From contig WRLP01000007.1 in the NCBI GenBank assembly GCA_009777535.1, positions 1,272-65,271 of the forward strand: 64,000 nucleotides of DNA, read 5' to 3'. Source of the stretch: Treponema sp. (lineage in GTDB: Bacteria; Spirochaetota; Spirochaetia; Treponematales; Breznakiellaceae). This document shows, piece after piece, positions 15,979 to 23,741 of this stretch (its first letter is position 1; each line of letters starts with the position of its first letter). The notes beneath the pieces were generated by a model. The model searched no databases. It was not told where the DNA came from and was given only the letters and a program-made list of their open reading frames with translations. The translations under genes and the position numbers were made by a program.

Positions 15979-17238
15979 ATGAACAAAGGCTTTCTTGTAG
16001 TTTTGGCACTGCTGATTTTGTTTACAAGCGGTGTTTTTGCCCAGGAGAATGCTCCTGTAAAGCTTGCCCTGGTAATAGGCAACAGCGCTTATATTGGCCT
16101 TAGCCCCCTTGCCAATCCCGAAAATGACGCTAACGATATAACTATAGTACTGCAGCATCTTGGCTTTACTGTGGACAAGGTACTGAACGGCAGCCTCGAC
16201 CAGATGGAAGAGGCTATACTTCGTCTTAAAGAAAACCTTAGCATGGCGCAAAATGCATATGGTTTTTTCTTTTACGCAGGACACGGCGTCCAGTCCAATG
16301 GAGAGAATTTCCTTATTCCGGTGGATGCAAATATTCAAAGTGAGAATTTTTTAAGACAGCGTGCAGTTTCGGTGCAGTTAGTGTTAGACGAGCTTAACGA
16401 TGCCAGGAACAGCCTGAACGTGGTGGTGCTGGACGCCTGCCGCGACAACCCCTTTGGCTGGAGCCGGAGCGGCAGCCGCGGCCTTGCCATTGTAAGCCGG
16501 CAGCCTGCCGACAGCATCATCGTGTACGCCACCAGTGCAGGCCAAAGGGCCAGCGACGGCGAGGGCCGGAACGGACTGTTCACAAGCCAGCTTTTGAACA
16601 ACCTCGCAACCCCAGGCATAGATGTAGCCGAAGTATTCCGCCGCACCGGTGCCGATGTTGCCGGTGCAAGCGGCATGGAACAGGTTCCCGCCGTATACAG
16701 TCAGTTCTTCGGCACCGCCTACCTTGGAGAAACTCCCACCGACCTTGACCATAACGCCATAGCCGGCAGCCGGCCGATTATTATTTACGGCGGCGAACGA
16801 GAACGTGAACGCGACCCTGCGCATTTTTGGTCGGTAGGCGCCTCGGTGGGTTCATCTTTTGCCGCTCCCTGGCTGATAGCTTCGCTGCACGGAACCATAG
16901 CGCCAATGAAATATTCTTTTATTGAACTTGGCTTTGACTATGGCATGGTAACCGGTGAAGGCAATGTAGATTATTTCTCGCTTTACCCTTTCGCACATTT
17001 GGTTTTCTATTGGCCATTTACAGGGCAGCTTGGTATTTATGCCGGAGCCGGCGGCGGCCTTTTGATAGTCTCGTATAAATTTGACGGCGATGATGAATAT
17101 TCAGATAACATACCTATTGCCGCTCTTACTGCCGGTGTTAAAATACTGGATATGATAAGCGTTTCCTACAGCCTTCGCACAAACTTCGATGGAATAAGCC
17201 ACAAGGCATCGGTTGGGTATAATTATAGATTCAAGTAA
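15979..17238 (+). CDS. Secreted caspase-like (peptidase C14) protein fused to a barrel-like domain
   Basis: A 419-residue exported protein. The signal peptide ends FTSGVFAQE (about residue 22). Residues about 27-250 form a caspase/metacaspase p20-type fold: LALVIGNSAY at the start, catalytic His102 in YAGHGVQ, and catalytic Cys154 in LDACRDNP. Both catalytic residues are intact. Residues about 280-419 form a separate beta-rich domain (WSVGASVGSSFAAPWLIASLHG ... YSLRTNFDGISHKASVGYNY). It is clearly homologous to the whole mature protein at 20149-20703 and looks like an outer-membrane barrel or half-barrel. The start is ATG 15979 with GGAGG upstream. It heads an operon of surface proteins; the substrate is unknown. 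Confidence 0.88.
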   Translation: MNKGFLVVLALLILFTSGVFAQENAPVKLALVIGNSAYIGLSPLANPENDANDITIVLQHLGFTVDKVLNGSLDQMEEAILRLKENLSMAQNAYGFFFYAGHGVQSNGENFLIPVDANIQSENFLRQRAVSVQLVLDELNDARNSLNVVVLDACRDNPFGWSRSGSRGLAIVSRQPADSIIVYATSAGQRASDGEGRNGLFTSQLLNNLATPGIDVAEVFRRTGADVAGASGMEQVPAVYSQFFGTAYLGETPTDLDHNAIAGSRPIIIYGGERERERDPAHFWSVGASVGSSFAAPWLIASLHGTIAPMKYSFIELGFDYGMVTGEGNVDYFSLYPFAHLVFYWPFTGQLGIYAGAGGGLLIVSYKFDGDDEYSDNIPIAALTAGVKILDMISVSYSLRTNFDGISHKASVGYNYRFK

Positions 17239-17263
17239 CAGATAACAGATAGCAGATAGCTGA

Positions 17264-17287
17264 GAGAAGAAGAGAAGAAGAGAAGAG
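17264..17287 (+). repeat. 8-bp purine tandem repeat just upstream of a ribosome-binding site
   Basis: Two exact copies of GAGAAGAA and a third GAGAAGAG run directly into the GGAGG site of the next gene, preceded by short GATAACA/GATAGCA repeats. Slippage here would change the leader rather than the reading frame. Confidence 0.6.
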
Positions 17288-17296
17288 GAGGCGGGT

Positions 17297-20149
17297 GTGA
17301 ACTTTAGAAGCATAGCGATGTTTGCGGGATTGGGTTTAGTTGCAGTGGCAATATTCTTAACCACCTGTACTCCTATCGAAGGTGATATTGATTCGCTGCG
17401 CAGCAGTCGTTATACGGTCAGCTTTAATACAAATGGGGGAGAGGGAAATGCGCCTCCGGCCCAAACAATAAAAATAGGTTCAAGCATTATACTTCCCAAT
17501 GGAAGCGGGATTACAAAAGACAATTATATTTTCGGCGGATGGAATACTAAGGCCGATGGAACCGGAGATAATTATAGTCCGGGCAGTTATTATGTTCCCG
17601 ACAGAAATGTTACACTGTACGCTAAGTGGAACCCTGCCGGAACCACCTTTACCGTTGACTTTAATACCGATGACGGAATACCTGTACCGGCGCAGCAGAT
17701 TGTTGAATCTAACGGCAAAGTAACTCAGCCTGATTCACCGGCAAAAACCGGTTATAGCTTCGGCGGCTGGTACAAGGAACAGGCTCTTATCACTCTATGG
17801 GATTTTGGTAATGACACAGTAACCGAAAACATTATGCTTTACGCTAAATGGATCGAAAACCAGCCCGGCACAGTTAATATAACCTTTATTACTAGCGGCG
17901 GTACTAATATTCCTCCGCAAAATATACCCGAAGGCGGTTATGTCAACAAGCCAGATTCCCCCACCAGGGAGGGTTATATTTTTGACAACTGGTATGCCGA
18001 CGATGAGTACATTATAAATTTTAACTTTAGCATTCAAATAACAGCCGACCAGTCTGTATACGCAAAATGGAATCCCATCAGCTATACGGTGCGCTACAAT
18101 GAAAACGCTGATGATGCTGATGGAAGCACGGCAGATTCGGAGCATACCTACGATGTAGAAAAAGCCCTGACTGCCAATGGCTTTACACGAGATGGTTTTG
18201 CATTTACCGGCTGGGCATTAAATGCAGATGGCACCGGCATGGCATATACCAACGGCGCACTTGTAAGGAACCTTTCATCTGCGCAGGGCGATATTGTTAC
18301 ACTGTATGCAAAGTGGGAAGCCGATCCTGGCGAGGGTGTGTCGCCATCCCTTTCCATAACACCCGATGTTAAATTTGACGATATTACTTATGGAGATCCA
18401 CAGCCACAAGCAAAAACAGTAACAATCACCAATACGGGCGGAGCAGCTACGGTAACGAGTATAAAGCTTTTTGGTGAAGACGCCGCTTCGTTCACATTAA
18501 GCGGAGAAGATTTAATAGAATCAATCGAATCCAGTGGTGAAGCAAGTTTCATGATTCAGCCTGTTTCAGGTCTTGGTGCAGGAAGCCACAGCGCAGTTAT
18601 TACGGTGATCTATGATGATGGCAAGACGGCTACTACTAATGTTTCCATTACAGTTGCAAAAGCCAATCCAACTATTACTACATGGCCGGTTGCTGTTGCC
18701 ATAAACTTTGGAGCTGCCTTATCCACATCTGCATTAACCGGCGGCGAAAGCATTGTGACCGGCTCCTTTGCATGGACAAACGATTATATTATCCCAGAAG
18801 TTGTCAATAGCGGGTATTCCGTAACATTTACACCGGAAGATACAAGCAATTACAATACCATAACGCAAAATGTAAGCATAACGGTCAACCCTAAAGAACC
18901 GGCAGAAATAACCTTAACTGTTACTAATCCAAGTCATACCCTAATACCGTTTGGTGCTAATGGTATATATCGCAATAGCACAACATTTAGTGTCAATGCA
19001 GGTGGACTATCTGGAGAGGATACCGTTGTAGTTATTATTAAAGGCAGCGCTTACGGCTTGGAGTTATCGAATAATACTATTAGTTCCGGTAGTAATAATG
19101 TAACAATTACCTACGATGGCACAACACCCGTAAGTAATACCGACACTATTTCAGTTGGCTTAACAATAAGCGCCAACGGCAACTACACACTCTCCGTAAG
19201 CCCAACGGTCAGCGTCGATATAATCGATGGGCAGGTCGCAAGCCGCCCCATTCCGGTTACCGAAGGCAACATTGTCGCTTTTAATACATACGCAAATTCT
19301 GCAGCCGGTCTTACCCGGCACTACAAGCTGATGGAAGATGTTGAGCTGGACGACCCATCATTGGGCGGGAGCAACTGGACAGCAATCGGCAGTAATGCAA
19401 CAGGCAGCCAGTTTACCGGAAGTTTCAACGGCAATGGCCATGTTATCACCAATCTAACTATCAACAATACCTCAACAGACTACCAGGGCATGTTTGGCTA
19501 TATAGGCGCCGGCGGCATGGTGCAAAGAGTCGGACTGGAAGAGGGCTCTGTAAAAGGAAAGGCCTATGTCGGCGGCATCGCCGGATATAACAAAGGTACT
19601 GTGCAAAATTGCTACAACACCGGCGATATAAGTGGTACTGGTACTAATGGTGAATATATCGGCGGCATTGCGGGGCGTAATGAAGGTGGCACTATTAAAT
19701 GGTGTTATGCGACAGGTAATGTAGATGGCCAAAATCTTGTAGGCGGTATCACAGGGAGTATTTTCTCCGAAACAGGTGACTACGGCAATGTGTATAATAG
19801 CGTGGCGCTCAATACACAGGTTACAGCAAGGGTGGGTGGGATTGACATTTCACTCGGGCGTGTTGTGGGTTCGGGTACCAACTACTTGGGTAACAACTTT
19901 GCACGGAACAACATGTCGGTGCTACTCAATTGGGATGGATCAACTGGAATTCCTAAATCACTCCAAATACTTGGTTCTTACGTTGACGGCGCAGATGTAA
20001 TTGCAGGTAATTATGAAGGCGAAAACAGCGATAATTGGTGGATTGAGGATGCATGGTTCGAAGATGAGGAAGATGAAGATGAGTTTAAGAATACCGGCGT
20101 GTGGATTTTTGCAAAAAATAACCTGCCAAAGTTGAAAACGGGGGAATAG
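17297..20149 (+). CDS. InlB-repeat and GLUG-repeat surface lipoprotein (adhesin-like)
   Basis: A 950-residue predicted lipoprotein (lipobox LTTC, about residue 24). Four Listeria/Bacteroides InlB-type (Flg_new) repeats span about 38-350, each ending in a GGWN or YAKW pattern. Next comes an Ig-like domain (about 355-455) with VTITNTGGAATV, and one MBG-like unit (WPVAVAINFGAALSTSALTGG). The C-terminal 300 residues hold a beta-helical GLUG module with repeats such as YVGGIAGYNKGTVQNCYNTG. It starts at GTG 17297 with GGAGG upstream. It is co-directional with the caspase gene and overlaps the next start by one base (TAGTG). It is probably exposed on the cell surface for adhesion. It shares its C-terminal module with the 1212-residue protein at 58.8 kb. 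Confidence 0.85.
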   Translation: MNFRSIAMFAGLGLVAVAIFLTTCTPIEGDIDSLRSSRYTVSFNTNGGEGNAPPAQTIKIGSSIILPNGSGITKDNYIFGGWNTKADGTGDNYSPGSYYVPDRNVTLYAKWNPAGTTFTVDFNTDDGIPVPAQQIVESNGKVTQPDSPAKTGYSFGGWYKEQALITLWDFGNDTVTENIMLYAKWIENQPGTVNITFITSGGTNIPPQNIPEGGYVNKPDSPTREGYIFDNWYADDEYIINFNFSIQITADQSVYAKWNPISYTVRYNENADDADGSTADSEHTYDVEKALTANGFTRDGFAFTGWALNADGTGMAYTNGALVRNLSSAQGDIVTLYAKWEADPGEGVSPSLSITPDVKFDDITYGDPQPQAKTVTITNTGGAATVTSIKLFGEDAASFTLSGEDLIESIESSGEASFMIQPVSGLGAGSHSAVITVIYDDGKTATTNVSITVAKANPTITTWPVAVAINFGAALSTSALTGGESIVTGSFAWTNDYIIPEVVNSGYSVTFTPEDTSNYNTITQNVSITVNPKEPAEITLTVTNPSHTLIPFGANGIYRNSTTFSVNAGGLSGEDTVVVIIKGSAYGLELSNNTISSGSNNVTITYDGTTPVSNTDTISVGLTISANGNYTLSVSPTVSVDIIDGQVASRPIPVTEGNIVAFNTYANSAAGLTRHYKLMEDVELDDPSLGGSNWTAIGSNATGSQFTGSFNGNGHVITNLTINNTSTDYQGMFGYIGAGGMVQRVGLEEGSVKGKAYVGGIAGYNKGTVQNCYNTGDISGTGTNGEYIGGIAGRNEGGTIKWCYATGNVDGQNLVGGITGSIFSETGDYGNVYNSVALNTQVTARVGGIDISLGRVVGSGTNYLGNNFARNNMSVLLNWDGSTGIPKSLQILGSYVDGADVIAGNYEGENSDNWWIEDAWFEDEEDEDEFKNTGVWIFAKNNLPKLKTGE

Positions 20150-20703
20150 TGAAGATAAAAGTTAGAAGGTTGAAGGTAAGCGACATAATTCCCCTTTTAA
20201 TGTTGTTTACTGCGGGCGGTGTTTGCGCCCAGGAAGCGGCGCAGGTAGCGGCGCAAAATGCGGCGCAGAAAGCGAGCCCGCTATGGACTGCGGGGTTTTC
20301 ACTGGGTACATCATTTGCAGCACCCTTGTTTATCGCCACACTGCACGGTAGTTATGCGCCAATAAATAATTCATTCATGGAAATAGGCTGCGATCTTGGC
20401 ATTGTTAGCGATGAGCCATATACGGATTATTATTCTGTTTATCCCTTTATTCATCTTGCATATACCAGGCCCTTAGGTAGATTGGGTCATTGGTATGTTG
20501 GCGCAGGGGGCGGATATATGTATGCAAAATATGATTTTCTCGACAGGGAAGTTACATTTAACATTCTTGCTATGGATCTTGCCGCTGGCTTCAGGCTTTT
20601 TAATGCTCTGAATATCGCATACACCCTGCGGACAAATTTTGACGGAATAAATCATAAGGTATCTATAGGAACCATATATACAGGCGCAAGGAGGGAACAA
20701 TGA
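20149..20703 (+). CDS. Stand-alone barrel-like outer-membrane protein, paralogue of the caspase C-terminal domain
   Basis: A 184-residue exported protein with a signal peptide ending about FTAGGVCAQE. The mature part (WTAGFSLGTSFAAPLFIATLHG ... AYTLRTNFDGINHKVSIGT) aligns along its full length with residues 280-419 of the caspase protein, including YAPxNxSFxExGxDxG and the LRTNFDGIxHK motif. Alternating hydrophobic strands suggest a small outer-membrane barrel. It starts at GTG 20149, overlapping the upstream stop codon by one base. Its own stop overlaps the next ATG (ATGA), so the three genes are translationally coupled. Function unknown; it may be a membrane partner of the caspase protein. 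Confidence 0.8.
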   Translation: MKIKVRRLKVSDIIPLLMLFTAGGVCAQEAAQVAAQNAAQKASPLWTAGFSLGTSFAAPLFIATLHGSYAPINNSFMEIGCDLGIVSDEPYTDYYSVYPFIHLAYTRPLGRLGHWYVGAGGGYMYAKYDFLDREVTFNILAMDLAAGFRLFNALNIAYTLRTNFDGINHKVSIGTIYTGARREQ

Positions 20704-22814
20704 AAAAACTACAGTTAATTGCATTTTTGGCATTGGTGATTGCTGGCTGTACTTTGGAGACTATCACAGAACGTGCTGCGCAAAAACCTGCGGTAATGGA
20801 TGCGGAAAATCCCGTCTCTTTTTATACAGTGGTGTACCGTGCAAATGGCGGCAGCGGCGATATGGAAGAATCCGTTTTTGAAGCCGGGGAGTATGCAGAA
20901 CTGCCGTCTAATTCTTTTACCCGCGAAGGCTATGTTTTTGCCGGCTGGGCTTTGTCGGAAAAAGGCGCCGCCGAATATTCTGACGGTGCGGAAGTAACAG
21001 ACCTGGCTGCCGCCGGGAAAAAAGCCTATTTATACGCCGTTTGGCAGGGCATTGAATACGCCATTGTGTACGATGCCAACGGCGGCAGCGGGACAATGCC
21101 GGCAAGCTCTCATTTTTACGGCGAGGCCCGGGCGCTGCGGGCAGGTTCTTTTACACGCTATGGTTATGTTTTTGCAGGTTGGGCAAAAACACCATCTGGG
21201 GCGGTTGAATACGAAGACGGGGAAAGCGTTATCAACCTAACGGCCGAGGCCGGCGCTGTTATAAGGCTTTATGCTAAATGGGGGACCTATACATATACGG
21301 TAAGATACCATGCAAATAACGGCACCGGTCTTATGGCGGATTCGCAGTTTACAGGCGGCGTAGTACAAAATCTTAGGGCCAATACTTTTACACGTTCGGG
21401 CTATATCTTTGCAGGCTGGGCGCTGGGTACAGGCGGTCCTGTAGATTTTGCTGATGGGGTGGCTGTTATTGACCTGGCTGCCGAACAGGGAGCAAGGGTA
21501 ACACTCTACGCCGTATGGAATGCCGGCCATGTGGTAATTTTCAACGCCGCCGGCGGCATACCTGCACCTGCCAGCCAGCTTGTTGACTACGGCGGCACCA
21601 TCAGCAAGCCGGCAAACCCTGCCAGAACAGGCTATACATTCAGCGGCTGGCACAGGGACGCCGCCTGTACAATTGAATGGAATTTTTCCAGCGACATAGT
21701 TACGGATACCGTGATTCTTTATGCGAAATGGACCTACATTGAATACTATATTGTGTACGATGCCAACGGCGGCTCGGGAGAAATGGAAGATTCCATTTTT
21801 GATATTGATATACCGCAAGCCCTTAGTATGAATACTTTTACCCGTAATGGCTTTTTTTTCATAGGCTGGGCGGAAACAGCGAATGGAATTGTGAAATATA
21901 AAGATGGTGAAACTGTAAGCAATCTAAGCGCTATCCCCGGAGCAACAGTTACCCTATACGCAAGGTGGTCATTCATTGATGTAGCATGGATACCTGCCGG
22001 AAGTTTCTACATGGGCAGCCCTGCAAGTGAAAAAGGTACTTATGACAGGGAACGACCGCAGCAAACGGTTGCATTAAGTAGCGGCTTTTACATGGGCGTG
22101 TACCAGGTAACTCAGGAGCAGTGGACGGCTGTAATGACAGGTAATAACAATGGTATTAGCACAACCCCAAGTTATTTTCATGGGGGGAGCGGCAGAGAGC
22201 CGGCCTCTGGCGAAGCCCAGGTAAAGAGGCCTGTAGAATATGTAAGCTGGTATAATATTTTAGTGTTTTGCAACCGCTTGAGTGTAAGTGAAGGTCTTAC
22301 CCCTGCTTACCGGATAGGTGGCAGCACCGATCCCGATGATTGGGGAGCTGTACCCACCTATGATGTAACATGGAATGAGGTAGAAATTGTCTCCGATTCT
22401 ACCGGATACCGGCTTCCGACGGAGGCTCAGTGGGAATATGCCTGCCGTGCCGGTACTACAAGTGCTTTTAATGATGGAACAACCGATGACTGGGAAGATG
22501 AAACCGCCCTTGGTCTCATAGGCTGGTTTTATTTTAACAGTAATAGCAGGACGCATGAGGTTGGAAAGAAGGCTGAGAATGACGTGGGCTTATACGACAT
22601 GCACGGGAATGTATTTGAATGGTGCTGGGACAGGTATGGGACATATCCAGGTACGCCGCAGACAGATCCTACAGGTGCGTCTTCGGGGTCTTACCGCATT
22701 ATACGCGGCGGTAACTGGAATGGCAGTGCGCGGAGCGCTCGTTCCGCCTATCGGAGCAACTACAGTCCGAACTACCAGAACTACAACATTGGTTTCCGCC
22801 TTCTTCGCCCCTGA
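20700..22814 (+). CDS. InlB-repeat lipoprotein with C-terminal SUMF1/FGE (C-type-lectin-fold) domain
   Basis: A 704-residue predicted lipoprotein (lipobox IAGC, about residue 18). Five InlB-type repeats lie at about 40-420, each with an RAGW-like FAGWA and an LYAxW end. A formylglycine-generating-enzyme/SUMF1 domain covers about 425-704: WIPAGSFYMGS, VTQEQWTAVM, YRLPTEAQWEYACRAGT, GLYDMHGNVFEWCWD and a terminal GFRLLRP. SUMF1 domains in surface proteins usually act as lectin-fold binding scaffolds rather than enzymes. The last 33 residues are rich in Asn/Tyr/Ser at alternating positions, as in DGR variable regions. It starts at ATG 20700 (AGGAGGG site), overlapping the previous stop. Confidence 0.88.
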   Translation: MKKLQLIAFLALVIAGCTLETITERAAQKPAVMDAENPVSFYTVVYRANGGSGDMEESVFEAGEYAELPSNSFTREGYVFAGWALSEKGAAEYSDGAEVTDLAAAGKKAYLYAVWQGIEYAIVYDANGGSGTMPASSHFYGEARALRAGSFTRYGYVFAGWAKTPSGAVEYEDGESVINLTAEAGAVIRLYAKWGTYTYTVRYHANNGTGLMADSQFTGGVVQNLRANTFTRSGYIFAGWALGTGGPVDFADGVAVIDLAAEQGARVTLYAVWNAGHVVIFNAAGGIPAPASQLVDYGGTISKPANPARTGYTFSGWHRDAACTIEWNFSSDIVTDTVILYAKWTYIEYYIVYDANGGSGEMEDSIFDIDIPQALSMNTFTRNGFFFIGWAETANGIVKYKDGETVSNLSAIPGATVTLYARWSFIDVAWIPAGSFYMGSPASEKGTYDRERPQQTVALSSGFYMGVYQVTQEQWTAVMTGNNNGISTTPSYFHGGSGREPASGEAQVKRPVEYVSWYNILVFCNRLSVSEGLTPAYRIGGSTDPDDWGAVPTYDVTWNEVEIVSDSTGYRLPTEAQWEYACRAGTTSAFNDGTTDDWEDETALGLIGWFYFNSNSRTHEVGKKAENDVGLYDMHGNVFEWCWDRYGTYPGTPQTDPTGASSGSYRIIRGGNWNGSARSARSAYRSNYSPNYQNYNIGFRLLRP
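22713..22811 (+). other. Candidate DGR-type variable region in the SUMF1 C-terminus
   Basis: Residues 672-704. Many codons are AAC, TAC, AGC or AGT (N687, Y688, S689, N691, Y692, N694, Y695, N696), each one or two adenine changes from AAC. The invariant frame residues (GGNW, ARSAYR, IGFRLLRP) match SUMF1 ends. No reverse transcriptase or template repeat is visible in the window, so this is only a candidate. Confidence 0.4.
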
Positions 22815-22934
22815 GTTCTGCGGAATCGAAGGGCAAGAAGCGTAGCGCCCGCCTGGCCATGGTGACAGACACTGTTTTTCCGTAGCGTTACGAATGAAAC
22901 CGACGCTATATGTGGGGGTGGCTCGATCATCCGA

Positions 22935-22964
22935 GTTAATTCGCGTTAATTCGCGTTAATTCGC
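22935..22964. repeat. Three tandem copies of a 10-bp unit
   Basis: GTTAATTCGC occurs three times exactly, in the 218-bp gap after the SUMF1 gene. A nearby GGGCACGCCAGGG at about 22973 recurs near 23557 on the other side of the toxin-antitoxin-like pair. Confidence 0.8.
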
Positions 22965-23032
22965 TGACTCTCGGGCACGCCAGGGAGGCGGCGGCGGTGG
23001 GAAGGGGAAAGGAATTATTAAAAAAGCTCTTG

Positions 23033-23227
23033 TCAAGCGTGTATTAATTCTCTTTCATTTTGAACAATGTTGTGCATTTCACCCTGCATATTTTTTACAA
23101 GGAGAGCAAGCGCGGCAAGGCGAACTTCCATAGACTCTTTTTTTGTTGCTTTGCGGTAATTACCCTGTGCTACAGCGGTAGACACCTCGTTTACGATCTT
23201 ATCAACATCAATTTCATTGTAATTCAT
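23033..23227 (-). CDS. Probable antitoxin of a small two-gene module
   Basis: A 64-residue, highly charged helical protein (MNYNEIDVDKIVNEVSTAVAQ). It begins one base after the stop of the upstream gene at 23229-23480, so the two are translationally coupled. Its size, position and composition fit an antitoxin or toxin partner, but no named family is recognised. A similar gene order occurs at 62.5-63.0 kb, though the second proteins there are not obviously homologous. Confidence 0.5.
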   Translation of the reverse strand: MNYNEIDVDKIVNEVSTAVAQGNYRKATKKESMEVRLAALALLVKNMQGEMHNIVQNERELIHA

Positions 23228-23228
23228 A

Positions 23229-23480
23229 TCATATCCCTTCTAACAAAAAGTTATACTGCTTGGTTAATTTCATTGCATGAATAACTACAAGTCGCTCTTG
23301 TTCTTCATCTTCAATAGCAATGATTTCCAAGGCCCTGCCTAAATTATCAAATCCAACAAATAAACGTTTTATTGGCGGATAATTTAACATGATGTCATTA
23401 TTGAAATGTGATAAACAGTAGCTGATATTTTCCTCAGTTATACCATGTTTATATGCACTGTCCAAAATGACAATATCCAT
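23229..23480 (-). CDS. Toxin-like small protein (BrnT/RelE-like fold suspected)
   Basis: An 83-residue protein with the pattern DSAYKHGITEENISYCL, then RLFVGFDNLGRALEII, then VVIHAMKLTK. These three blocks align with the protein at 62512-62775 (QSAFRHGVTEADIRWAF, YRLLGFNTKGNMIEVL, NVFHAFP). The conserved HG, GF(D/N)..G and HA elements resemble a widespread family of BrnT-like toxin-module proteins. Endoribonuclease activity is inference. The start is ATG 23480 after GGGAGAG. It is the first gene of a two-gene unit, convergent with the SUMF1 operon. Confidence 0.55.
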   Translation of the reverse strand: MDIVILDSAYKHGITEENISYCLSHFNNDIMLNYPPIKRLFVGFDNLGRALEIIAIEDEEQERLVVIHAMKLTKQYNFLLEGI

Positions 23481-23741
23481 GCTCTCTCCCTTTTATTATA
23501 ATAATGCCAGTAGTAAAAAAAAGCAACCCAAAATTAGTTATTTAGCGCACGCAAGGGCGGGCACGCCAGGGTAACAGTCACCGAAAAATGCTGCTTGACA
23601 GAATAAACATCGGGAATAATATGCCGCACCGGACTATACGGGCAAAGCGCGTTGTATTTGTTTTCCTTGCTATCCGAGGAGCTGGAAGGATGACGTATCT
23701 TGCGGATAACGGGGAATTATCCTGCTCTTATCTTTTCCCTA

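Noticed and set aside
20700-22814. Active formylglycine-generating enzyme for sulfatases
   Set aside because: No sulfatase is nearby, the protein is a repeat-rich lipoprotein, and SUMF1 domains in this context usually act as binding scaffolds.
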